Origin: Spongilla lacustris
Lineage: Eukaryota > Porifera > Demospongiae > Spongillida > Spongillidae
Assembly (NCBI GenBank): GCA_949361645.1
Contig: OX442436.1
Coordinates: 5,824,386 to 5,888,385 of the forward strand
Reading direction: 5' to 3'
Length of the DNA: 64,000 nucleotides
The notes beneath the pieces were generated by a model, which did not search any database, was not told the origin of the DNA, and saw only the letters and a list, made by a program, of their open reading frames with translations. The position numbers and the translations under genes were made by a program. Below are positions 31,753 to 41,992 of this stretch, one piece after another (position 1 is the stretch's first letter; every line of letters starts with the position of its first letter).

Positions 31753-32307
31753 CAGTGGCGGATCCAGGGGGGGGGTGGCGGGGGTATACCCCCCCCCCCC
31801 CCCCCCCCCCCCCCCGCAAAACCTGTTATTAAAAATTCATGACTTCTTACGGTACGCACGACGATACTGAACGCGCAACGGCGCAATGATCCCTCCAATA
31901 GTGGTAGGTGGAGTGATTGTTATAAATGTCCCAGCCCACAGGATGTAGTTAAATATTCCGATCTATATATACAACCTGTTGTACTTTTGAATATTTAACT
32001 ATGGCGGATCGTTGAGCGGGTACCGTATATCGATCGTTATGCCGTTCAATAGTACAGGAAAGTCTCGAAGCAAGTAATTTACTATTCTATACCTGGTTTT
32101 AGCATGTTTCTACGCAATTATGCTATGTTTTGTGACATTAAAAGTGCAAAATTTGCAAAGCGGCTGGGGCTCCGCCCCAGACCCCGATGGGGGAGCTTAC
32201 AGCGCTCCCCCATACCCCCTTGCTGGTGGTAGGCGTGTCCGGCCACGCCCTTGCACTTATATCACCTTACCCCCCCCCCCCGCTCCTAAATCCTGGATCC
32301 GCCCCTG
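31753..32307. mobile_element. hAT-like non-autonomous element, CAG...CTG ends, 5-bp duplication CAGAC
   Basis: The left end CAGTGGCGGATCCAGG and right end CCTGGATCCGCCCCTG are inverted; CAGAC flanks both sides (31748-31752 and 32308-32312). Poly-G/C tracts lie just inside the ends (31767-31815, 32270-32281). No transposase is encoded. Same terminal family as 54427-55571. Confidence 0.75.
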
Positions 32308-32339
32308 CAGACTGGCATTAGTGTGGTGCAGTAAATAGA

Positions 32340-32562
32340 AGAGAAAGTGTAACAACAAGGGAGAATGGGAGGGAGGAGAGTGAGGGGGAGAGTGGGAGGG
32401 AGAGGAGAGGAGAGGGGGAGGGAGAGGGGAGGAGGGGGAGGGAAAGGAGAGGAGAGGGGAGGGAGAGGGGAGGAGAGGGGGAGGGGGAGAGGGGAAGGAG
32501 AGGAGGGGAGGAGAGGGGTGGGGAGGGATGAGGGGAGGCGAGGAGAGAGGATGGAAAGGGAT
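32340..32562 (+). repeat. Purine-rich GGGAGA/GGGAGG low-complexity tract
   Basis: Almost pure G/A on the plus strand; ORFs here are compositional artefacts. Confidence 0.9.
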
Positions 32563-32569
32563 TGATTTA

Positions 32570-33440
32570 ACAATTGATTTAAAATCGATTGCGAAATCAA
32601 TACATGTAATTGATTTGATGCTGTGGTTCTCCTGCCCTTCATTCCAAACATGCCCTTCATAAAAATAAGTTGTTAGCTGGTGATGAAATGCTGTGAAATG
32701 ACTCGAGCAGGTGCAATTCATTATAGGTGAAATTTTTTGGTTGCAGTATGCAATATGACGTCACATACGCGTCTTAATTTACTCTCTACCACAATTAACG
32801 TACGCAGCTGCAGACACCGGTTCTAATTCAGCAAAGGACCAAGCCAAAGAAAACGGCTTGCTAGCAAGGAAAACTCTGAGTTTAAGATATCCGAAGAACA
32901 AAGGTAGGCCTATCAATAAAATAAAAAGAGCTCAGAGTGCAAGGCTTTTTCGGCAATAATTGAATTGAATTGTTTTAATGAACTACTTGACTTCTAATTC
33001 CTACTATTCCTCACAGGGAGCTGTGTTGACGGCCATCATTTCAAAGACGACACTGAACTGTTTGATGGTTATTTTCATTGCAGGATGAAGCTACAATAAT
33101 CAATGTGCGCGTGCGAGTGTGTTGTATATCTGGTTGTATTCTTGTGTGCATTTGCCGGACCAGTAAACAAGTACCTCTACCTGTATCTTTTGGTTCAAAT
33201 TAAAAACTATCTACTATGTTTTTGCCAATTGGGGTTTAGTGAATCGACTAACGCGGCTAAAAGATAGAAGCCTGAACATTGGGCCCGGTTCCGCTAAGTG
33301 CATGTTTTTCCGGCTTTTTTGCCAGTATGCTTCAAGTACTTATTCCTTCCAACCCCAACCTCAGTGGATCGGACTAATAAAATACCCAGGGCCAGGCAGA
33401 AACCCATTGGCATCCCCCCTATATATGTTTACCTCAAGGT
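32570..33440. other. No gene recognised
   Basis: AT-rich sequence with no ORF beyond chance, no splice-consistent coding and no clear repeat. Confidence 0.5.
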
Positions 33441-33441
33441 A

Positions 33442-33999
33442 CCCTTGCCGGCGTGTCATCCCGGGAAGGATCAAAACATTAGCGGCCATATTGTTTTGGA
33501 CCAAAATGTGTGCATTATTTAGAAATTTGTGTACACCTGGAACTCCCTTATAAAACACCATTTATAAAACATGTAAATTTACGTAGGACTACCCAAAAAT
33601 TAGATTCAATGACTCAGTTGTGTATACATGTAGATTTTGACTGTTTTCACCACACTGTGTACATAGCTGGGTCATTGAATCTGATTTGGGTTAGTGGTAT
33701 GTAAGCCTCAAATTTACATGTTTTATAAAGGGTGTTTTATAAGGGAGTTCTAGGTGTATCTACGACGACGATGACGTAATCTAACACTATAATTTGTTCG
33801 CCCGCATCAACCCAACTATTCCATTCGGTTCTACGTATATGACTCGTGCTTAAACTTATGAAACAATTAATTAGGTCGTCGTTATTATTACATCATTGTA
33901 CGTAATGAAAACACAAATTCTAAATAACGCATACATTTTGGGCCAAAGCATCATATGGCCGCTAATGTTTTGATCCTTCCCGGGATGACACGGCAACGG
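33442..33999. mobile_element. TIR element (ends CCCTTGCCG...CGGCAACGG) with a nested MITE
   Basis: Inverted ends share GTGTCATCCCGGGAAGGATC and AAAACATTAGCGGCCATAT, extending about 85 bp. A third copy of one end lies at 40735-40860 (GTGTCATCTCAGGAAGGATC and CATTACGTACAATGATGTAA). Non-coding. Confidence 0.75.
33534..33756. mobile_element. 223-bp mariner-type MITE candidate with TA duplication, nested in 33442-33999
   Basis: Ends CACCTGGAACTCCCTTATAA and TTATAAGGGAGTTCTAGGTG are inverted repeats, flanked on both sides by TA. Arms extend inward with ATTCAATGACTCAG/CTGGGTCATTGAAT-like pairing. Confidence 0.75.
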
Positions 34000-34399
34000 C
34001 CATCTCGACAGCTGCTGCAGTGCACGTGTCACTCCGCCGGACGCACTCGATTCCGACAAGTCGCGGTGGCGATACGCTGCCAAACAACAAAAGAAGCAAT
34101 AGTTGTTCCTTTAGACAACACCTAAAACTGAACTAGTCCATAAAGAATGCTATTTTCCACACGCTTATCTACAGCATAGTCTAGCTACGTGTATTGTTCA
34201 TACGCAGCAGCTGCCATTAGTAATTTGAAGCCAAGCAACGTACGCGCGCTCCGTTAACTGCATAACATAAAAAAAGCCTTGCCTTAATCTACCTGAGAGG
34301 CCTATATACTTAGATCACACATAAGACATTGCAACGAATACACTAAGCCATATATTATATCGAACACTCCTGGCAGAGAAAAAAAAATTAAGGGGAAAA

Positions 34400-34697
34400 A
34401 GTAAATCAAAAACTTCTCTATCGAGAAAGTGATTGGTGCACGTGGGATGTAGGATTGGGGGTGCAAAAAGCAAGGAAACAAGGTACAGATATGTTAAAGT
34501 GAGGTTTGGTAGGATCCTACAACTATAACAGTCCTACATTTGCAAATAGGCTTCTTCATTTGCAAATTCAGGACTGTGAGTTGTAGGATCCTACCAAACC
34601 TCACTTTAACACACTGTACCTTGTTTCCTTGCTTTTTGCACCACCAATCCTACATACCACCAATCACTTTCTCATTAGAGAAGTTTTTGATTTACTT
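34400..34697. mobile_element. Foldback MITE, about 300 bp (family A)
   Basis: Left arm GTAAATCAAAAACTTCTCTA and right arm ending in its complement pair over about 140 bp, including GCAAAAAGCAAGGAAACAAG and GGTAGGATCCTACAA (itself palindromic). A shorter deleted relative is at 52619-52796. Confidence 0.85.
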
Positions 34698-34699
34698 TT

Positions 34700-35710
34700 A
34701 AATATCGGTCGGCTTACTGTTAGAAAGTAGGTACGTACCTGAAACTTGATGGAAAGTGATTACTAGTAACAACAGAGCAGCCTTCATCTGTTTCTAGGCC
34801 TAGGATCCGGATCGGCTTATATCGTCAACGTCATGTGGATATTCAAATTAACTATAATTATTAAAGCTATTAAAACCACGACAATAAACATCGAGAGTTA
34901 TATCATAGATCGATGACCTAACGTAACAAGGGGCGCGTACAGTAATTATATTCATGCGAAACTATCATAGTATCAATACATGTACTATTGTATAGCGCGT
35001 TGCCAATCCCGTTACTTTAGGTCATCAATCTATGGTTATATGCCCAACGAACAAAGAATTAAACCTTACCCCGGAACTTTTCTTCAATTTTTTACAATCT
35101 TGAACCGATCTCCATAACTAAAGGTCAAACTATGCAGCCGGACTATGATGGTGCAGTTATGTTGTAAATTTGAAGCCTTAACTCCATTGCATTCATGAGT
35201 TATAACAAAAAAATGTTGTTTTAACCCTATTTACTTGTTGTGGTCCTGAAACGAAAACACACCACGTGACACAACATAAATTCACAGGATGATACAAAAA
35301 TACATGCTGATTCCAAAAATGTAATTGTTTTTTCACATCATGTTTGGTTACAGAGTTATGGTTAAAAAACAAGACATTCTCATTTTCCCCTCTCTTTGTG
35401 AGAAGCACTGTAGGTGTTTCTGGTACGCAGCCGCGGTGTGTACATAACAGGGCAAAAGTATATATGCTGGTTGATGCGAATTAGGGCGAGCTTATATACT
35501 CTTTGTTTTCTGGCTGGGTCACATATCGTAGCATTGTTATGCAAATTTATAGAAGCGACACGTGCTAGAAGTACTGATGATATAAGAAAAACAGTTTTGT
35601 GGACGCTGAGAACAGCCATTAGAGAAGCTGTACACGCTGCTGATAACCAAAAGGTATTTCTGTGCATGTGTGTGTATATTATATGGGAGTGGGACAGTTC
35701 ACGCGCTTCG
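34700..35710. other. No assured gene; one weak coding candidate
   Basis: A plus-strand open stretch at 35414-35650 reads CKFIEATRARSTDDIRKTVL and LRTAIREAVHAADNQK before a GT donor-like site. It could be a host exon or a decayed element, but I cannot name it. The rest is AT-rich and featureless. Confidence 0.25.
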
Positions 35711-35719
35711 CATTTATGT

Positions 35720-36116
35720 TTAGCCTCGTCCCCAGGCCCTGTTTTATTAAAGTTACGGGGGGAAAAAACAGGGCCTGGTAGACACTGCCAGGGTCGAAGC
35801 GCGCATGCGCTAGTTTGTCCCAGAATACCTGGGGTAACCGTAATTTCCTTTTGGAAACCATTCCGTATACTCGTCTGATTTCGCGATGGCGTATGCTGCT
35901 CGCCTGATTTCGTTCGTTAAAGAATAAGCCACCGCTTCTCGGAACTCAACAGAATACGCCATCGCGAAATCAGACGAGTATACGGAATGGTTTCCAAAAG
36001 GAAATTACGGTTACCCCAGGTATTCTGGGACAAACTAGCGCATGCGCGCTTCGACCCTGGCAGTGTCTACCAGGCCCTGTTTTCCCCTAATAAAACAGGG
36101 CCTGGGGACGAGGCTA
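35720..36116. mobile_element. 397-bp foldback MITE with 8-bp duplication ATTTATGT
   Basis: Almost perfect inverted arms of about 180 bp starting TAGCCTCGTCCCCAGGCCCT; an 8-bp ATTTATGT flanks each side (35712-35719 and 36117-36124), which fits a hAT-type insertion. A solitary end of the same family (GCCTCGTCCCCAGGCCCTAT) is at 51250-51270. High arm identity suggests a young copy. Confidence 0.85.
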
Positions 36117-36159
36117 ATTTATGTATCAAATGTTATAAAATTGCTTTATATTTAGAATG

Positions 36160-36780
36160 CTATAAATTCCGAACGGTTAATGCTATCAACATCCTATTTT
36201 CAACAATTTATACCACACCATTTCCGAGTGGTAAAATACATTTTGGAGTTTTGCACTTGCTCCGTGCCAGTATTACAACGTTCGATAACCCGGTAGGAGT
36301 AATGAAATCGCTTCAAATTCGGTTTTAGGTAGAGAGGTCCTATACCTATCGATTTGTTCTGTTCGTTAATTTTTATGCCATCTGTTACGGAGATACAGTT
36401 GAACAAACTACGTGCACGTTTTCCCGCTTGCATACAATGAGCGGAACGCAATTTGCCCAAGAATCGAGCGCTAGCGTGAAAATGTGCACGTAGTTTGTTC
36501 AACTGTATCTCCGTAATGGATGGCATAATAATTAACGAACAAAACAAATCGATAGGTATAGGACCTCTCTACCTATAAACCAAATTTGAAGCGATTTCAT
36601 TACTCCTACAGAAAGTTATGTTGGGTTTGAACCAAGAGGGGTATCGAACGTCAGTGCAGGGTTGTAATACTGGCACGGAGCAAGTGCAAAACCCCAAAAT
36701 GTATTTTACCACACAGAAATGGTGTGGTATGAAGTGTTGAAAATAGGAAGTCAATAGCTTTAACCGTTTGGAAGTTATAG
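36160..36780. mobile_element. 621-bp foldback element with arms of about 260 bp
   Basis: From CTATAAATTCCGAACGGTTA to its diverged complement ending GTTTGGAAGTTATAG. The arms share GGAGATACAGTTGAACAAAC and AATCGATAGGTATAGGACCT in inverse orientation around a loop near 36410-36480. It lies 36 bp from the previous foldback. Confidence 0.8.
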
Positions 36781-36904
36781 TGATTCAGACGCAAGGCAAT
36801 TTAATTAAAAATATATATATACATTTTTTTTCCATTGAAACATTATTTTAATTTTTAGATGATAGCTAATACATGATTATGATACACGAATAAATAAAAT
36901 ACAC

Positions 36905-39010
36905 TAACTACATGCTAATTGTGGTGCCCAATACAGAGGCAGCATTGCCGTGCTGTAGTGCAATGGACACTCTCTGGAGAAGGAATGAGAGGGGCTGGTT
37001 GTCATGTGTCATGCTCTGCTGACGCCTGCTAATATCAGTGAGCAAACTGAGAGCATCAGGGCCAAGGGCACCAGAGGTCTCAATTGCAACTGGTACAAAA
37101 TGGTAGGATTTGGACAGCAGAGCATATTTCTCCTTCTTCCTGGCTTCAGCAGCTGTGGCTACAGTTCTATCTTCCCTTGTGGCATCTGCTATGTATGAGG
37201 CTGCGAAGGTGTCCACACAAGTAAAGTCCCAAACAAGACACTGGCCAGACTTCCATGGGGCAATGGAACAACCATCAGGTTGCTTGCCATCTGATCTGCA
37301 TAGGCCAGTGGGTTCAAGTGTTGATGGAACATTAACTGCAGCTTAGTGACCTATGTATGATGGCATTGATAGCAGCATGCCTCGAAAAATGACCTTGGCT
37401 TTTGATCAGCTGAGCCTATGAGTAGCAAGGGCATCAACATGACCTCCACAGTGGTGGCAGATGTGGGGTTGACAGAGAGGTGTACCCAGGCAGAGACCAA
37501 CAGCTATCCTGGTTGTGTGATCATCCATTCGCAGGCCTAGAGAAGAGACAGGGAGGGCATGCAACCAGGCCCCAGACTCTTTAGTGGCTGCAGCCAGTAA
37601 CCTGGCATGAGACCTGCAGTCAGAGGCACCTTGTAGGAGCTGAACATATGTCTCTTCCACGTGAGGGAGGTCCCATGCCTTTTGTCTGGAAGATGAAGGG
37701 GAGACAGGAGGTGGATAGTTGTGACCCTCTCTCCACTGAATAACAGCGGCATCAACAGCTGAGTATGGAATGCCAGAAAACCGAGCAGGCAAAATTTGGT
37801 TGATGAGGTTGTAGGAACCAGCAGCTGAGGCCAAGAAGGCAGAAGGTGCAAGCTGAGAAGCTCTACGAACCCCAATACCACCAAATCAGACTGGCAGAGT
37901 GGCCTGGGACCAAGCTGACTCACAAGAAATATCAATATTCAGAACTTCAGTCAGAGTGCTGCGCAATTCAGCATCATACACCGCCAGGCAAGGAGATGTA
38001 AAACAAGGAGCTGTCCTGAGAATATACAAAATCTTAGGGATGGCAAATGAGTGGCGGAGCAGAATCAAGGCATCCTGGCTGCTCAGGAGGCTGAGGCGAG
38101 ATTTCATTTTCCTGAGTGCTTCCACTTTATCGAGCAACACTTCGTCAACAGACAAACCAATTGGTGAGCCCAGCAAAGTAGCTATGTCGGGCCTGACTCT
38201 ACAAAGGTCAGGTGCCAGGTGCAAAAGAGCAAGACCAGATTGATCTGCACAGATGAGTTCTGATTTATGATGGTTAAGCTCCAGACCAATGGCAGCAGCT
38301 TCTCGTTCAATCATCTTAAAATCATCACATACATCTGCCTCATTGCCATCTAAGGTTGCATCATCAAGAAATATACGAAATTCAGAACGTAACATCTGTG
38401 TCAAGGGAAAGATAACAAGGCAGAACAACAAAGGACCAAGAGGGTCACCTTGTTGTACCCCTTCAGCAGAGCTGATGATGGTGTCATGAAAATAGAGGGA
38501 AGAAGAGGCTGAATAGCTGGAGTAGATAAAGGGGAACAACTCTGGGGTGTGTAGGTTAGCAACTTCAAGCATTTTATCTCTCCTTATGCTGTTAAATGCA
38601 TTCTTGAAGTCTAGCTTGAGGATGAAATGATCTGGGTGGAGGTTAGCAAGGTAACGTCTAGCAGAGTGGGCAACAGCTTCTGCACCCAGGGGAGTGCCAT
38701 ACCCAAGTTGAACTGGGGATAGTAAAGCACCCATGCGCTCCATAACTGCCATGCTAGCACACTTAGCAGCTAGACGATGAAAGGTACATCCCACTGCAAT
38801 TGGTCGCAATCCACCATCTCTTTTTTTCAGGGCTACCAATGATGCACCAAACAGAAAGGGACGAACTATGACTGGAGTGTTTCCAGACAGGACAAGATTT
38901 GTAAATGCAGTAAGGTTGCGGAGGAGAGACACACCACCTGGACCAGCTGTGGAGCTGGTAAGATCTAACAGATGTTGGGGGCGAAGGCAATCAGGGCCAC
39001 CAGCAGAGCC
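36905..39010 (-). pseudogene. Non-LTR retrotransposon fragment: reverse transcriptase, zinc knuckle and restriction-like endonuclease
   Basis: Transcript-order domains. A region upstream of 38932 reads GSAGGPD in the continuing frame. The RT core spans 38932-37886: LKLDFKNAFNSIRR (motif A, D), EGVQQGDPLGPLLF (motif B), IFLDDATLDG (motif C, DD). A thumb follows, then a Cys/His cluster (CQPHICHHCGG, about 37440-37470), then a restriction-like endonuclease (RSDGKQPDG, LVWDFTCVDTF, about 37200-37330) and its helical end (VPVAIETSGALGPDAL). The order RT then CCHC then PD-(D/E)XK fits the R2/NeSL/CRE-type elements with endonuclease at the C-terminus. Frameshifts separate the three parts and the 5' end is missing, as usual for 5'-truncated copies. 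No poly-A tail is evident. Confidence 0.8.
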
Positions 39011-39096
39011 TTTGGGGAATGAACATATCTGATGTCACATTCAAGATAGAGTTCTCTCCAAATCATCATGATCAGGAGATGATGGTACATGTATAA

Positions 39097-40719
39097 CAGG
39101 GCCGCCGGAGCCGGGGCGGCTGGGGCGGCTAAGGCCGCCCCACTTTTTATTAAGTAAATTAATAACTGTAATGAACTACACATGCAGTTATTTAGACAGC
39201 TGGTAATTCTTTTGCCGTACCGATTCAGAATAGTGTACATGTCTTGCAGCAAGTTGCCACTACCCGAAATCAGTGACAAGGCACACCAGCCTTTGAACTT
39301 TAATTAGCTTCCAAAGGTGGCCATGGCTCATTACGATGATCAAACTTTCTGCTTTTCGTGTGTCATGGCTTACAAGAAGAAATAATTATTTACTACTACA
39401 ACTTCTTTAGAGAAATCCTTCATATCTACGGGATTTAATTGCTGGGGGGGGAGGGGGGGGGCAAGAAAATCTGTACGGACCCCATCATCCAATATTGTAG
39501 AGTTTTAAATGGGGATTAAGAATCTGTTTTCAAAATTAAAATGGGACTTTAAAGAAAAAAGATATGATGGATTGAAAAAGGGGGCGTAGGGGGTGTACCC
39601 CCTGCTAAAATTGAATATTTAAAGCGAATTCATGTGTTTTTTATCTTTCTTCTTTCACTTCGAATTCACGCGGGAACTGCATGAATCTATTTCTCTCAGC
39701 AAAAGGATTTCACTGATATCCCACACGCAATCGCTAGACACTCACAAACTCGGCAGCAAACGATTTTAACATTTAACCCCCTAGTGGCAGCTTTAATAAT
39801 TAACCAATGATTGAACGTCGTACTTGAATATGGATTGTGATAGGTGTGGCAAGCGCTTAAAAAGCAAGGAATTCGTTAACGTGCAACGGCACTATGAATC
39901 TGATTTGTGCAAAAGGAAATTTATCGCAGCGGTTAACCAGCATCAAATGCAGGAATCGGAGCCCCCTGCAGATAAAAGGCAGCGACTCCTGTGCATGAGC
40001 GCAGCAAGTGCGGCTTGTAGTACGACTACATGTACAGGGATACCCGTTGGCGTTGCACTGCATGAATCCATTGCCATAGCGTGCGTCCCTAGTGTATCAG
40101 ATCAAAACCAGTTGTTGCCTAAGCCGTTATGTCTGGGGTATTTGCCTGATGTACCTGCACCGTTCGTTCACAACTGGGCATTTGCAGCTCATGGAGGAGG
40201 TTAGGAAGTATGCCATTCGGAAAGATGTCTGATGAGTATTTAGGAGTACTGGGCAAGGAGTATAGAGCTATGGAGCAGGGGAAGAGGCTAAAGATAGACC
40301 TCGCCAGGTTGAAAGATGATGCTGCATCTGTGACCAACCCTTCTCTTTTTTGGAGCAGGGTTCTTGCAGGCTAATGTTGTGATAAGAATTTATGTATTCA
40401 TTGTTATTTCACAATTTTCAGTGCTAATTGTGGTTACGCGTGAGTGAGAAAGGGGCGTAGGGGGTGGTGGTACCCTCATTAAGAAATCTGATGATGGGTG
40501 TTTAAGAAATATTTTTTGCCCCCCCCCCTCGGGAAAGAAGTTTACAAAGTTCTATTACGAATTCATTGCAGACAACGAACATACATGTAGGAGACAAGTA
40601 TTTGGGTCTGAATTTAAGGAAAATGATTATTGTACGCGAGTTTTCTAACTTTTGGTATCTGAAAAATATATTGAATATTAATGAGCCGCCCCAATTGTCG
40701 ACTCCATCCGGCGGCTCTG
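39097..40719. mobile_element. hAT-like element with CAGGGCCGCCGG...CCGGCGGCTCTG ends, 5-bp duplication TATAA/TATAG
   Basis: Inverted ends, with GGGGCGGCT repeated just inside both. The flanking 5-mers differ by one base. It contains ORF remnants at 39824-40204 and near 40216-40373 shared with the 57493-58513 element, poly-G near 39444 and poly-C near 40518. Confidence 0.65.
39824..40373 (+). pseudogene. Zinc-finger-bearing element ORF (BED-like C2HC) with conserved C-terminal block
   Basis: ATG at 39824 gives MDCDRCGKRLKSKEF ... QRHYESDLCKRKF, a C-x2-C ... H-x5-C finger as in BED domains. A second open stretch after a frame break near 40200 reads YLGVLGKEYRAMEQGKRLK and TNPSLFWSRV. The same two blocks occur in the element at 57493-58513, so this is a conserved protein of the family. 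No catalytic transposase region is seen. Confidence 0.45.
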
Positions 40720-40734
40720 TATAGTCTATTAGAC

Positions 40735-40860
40735 CCCTTGCCGTGTCATCTCAGGAAGGATCAAAACATTAGCGGCCATATTGTTTTGGCCCAAAATGTG
40801 TGCGTTATTTAGAATTTGTGTTTTCATTACGTACAATGATGTAAGAATAACAACTTACAT
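40735..40860. repeat. Solitary end of the 33442-33999 element family
   Basis: CCCCTTGCCGTGTCATCTCA and AACATTAGCGGCCATATTGT match the left end of that element. Confidence 0.8.
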
Positions 40861-41063
40861 GTAGACTGCTGAAAGTCTCCATTTAATAATAATGACCAAA
40901 TGTAACCAGTGCATGACATCGCAAGAGTTATTTCTTATATGGTCGATGTGGGCTGACGACGTCCACTGCAGTATAGGAGGGGCCCATCTTGGGCATCCTA
41001 ATGATAGTGGTATTGGTACACATTTACATTACTGTTATTTGATCAAGCCTGTAGAGTCCTCCA

Positions 41064-41430
41064 TGCTCTGGTGTAATTAACCCTTCATGCTCTGGTGTAA
41101 TTAACCCTTCATGCTCTGGTGTAATTAACCCTTCATGCTCTAGTGTAATTAACCCTTCATGCTCTGGTGTAATTAACCCTTCATGCTCTGGTGTAATTAA
41201 CCCTTCATGCTCTGGTGTAATTAACCCTTCATGCTCTGGTGTAATTAACCCTTCATGCTCTGGTGTAATTAACCCTTCATGCTCTGGTGTAATTAACCCT
41301 TCATGCTCTGGTGTAATTAACCCTTCATGCTCTGGTGTAATTAACCCTTCATGCTCTGGTGCAATTAACCCTTCATGCTCTGGTGTAATTAACCCTTCAT
41401 GCTCTGGTGTAATTAACCCTTCATGCTCTG
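41064..41430 (-). repeat. 24-bp minisatellite downstream of gene 3, about 15 copies
   Basis: Inverse counterpart of 13966-14398; very homogeneous units. Confidence 0.95.
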
Positions 41431-41465
41431 GCTCCAATGACAATGAAAGGTACACACTATGGGGA

Positions 41466-41622
41466 GTCCTGGGCACCTAATGGTATAGTATGGCCTGGGC
41501 ACCTAATGGTATAGTATGGCCTGGGCACCTAATGGTATAGTATGGCCTGGGCACCTAATGGTATAGTATGGCCTGGGCACCTAATGGTATAGTATGGCCT
41601 GGGCACCTGATGGTATAGTAGG
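41466..41622 (-). repeat. 26-bp minisatellite downstream of gene 3, about 6 copies
   Basis: Inverse counterpart of 13402-13922 (about 20 copies there). Confidence 0.95.
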
Positions 41623-41725
41623 TACACCACTTGCTCACATAGTAACACTTATCTCAAAAAACCACATGAGGGGGGAGGGGGGAGGGGCAGTATGTCATTG
41701 TGAACTACAAGTACAGGATGCGATT

Positions 41726-41992
41726 CTAACATTGTGTGGGGTTATAATTAGTAGGACCAACTTCTTCATATGTTCCCTGTCCATCTTTTACTACTACTTC
41801 TCCATATGCTTCACACTGCTGCATGTCCATCTGCACCACATCATATGACTGCTGTCCTCCTCCAGTACGTATTTCTCCATATGCAGCACACCCTGTCATG
41901 GCTATCACATCACTGCATTGGGAGATCACAGGGATACATGGAATGCTTACAAAATGAGACATGGCTACCTCTTGTCAGCAGATCTGGCAGCT
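41726..41992 (-). CDS. Gene 3 tail exons: 24-nt microexon and last exon with YGEI-x8-YDVV-x9-YGEV-x8-YEEV
   Basis: Microexon 41969-41992 between TTTGTTACAG and GTAGCC; last exon 41726-41912 after CCCAATGCAG. Two ITAM-like pairs in tandem; near-identical to gene 1 (13040-13300). Confidence 0.82.

Noticed and set aside
36160..36780. ORFs on both strands in the foldback region (e.g. 36200-36547)
   Set aside because: Arise from inverted arms; composition and mirror symmetry show no coding selection.
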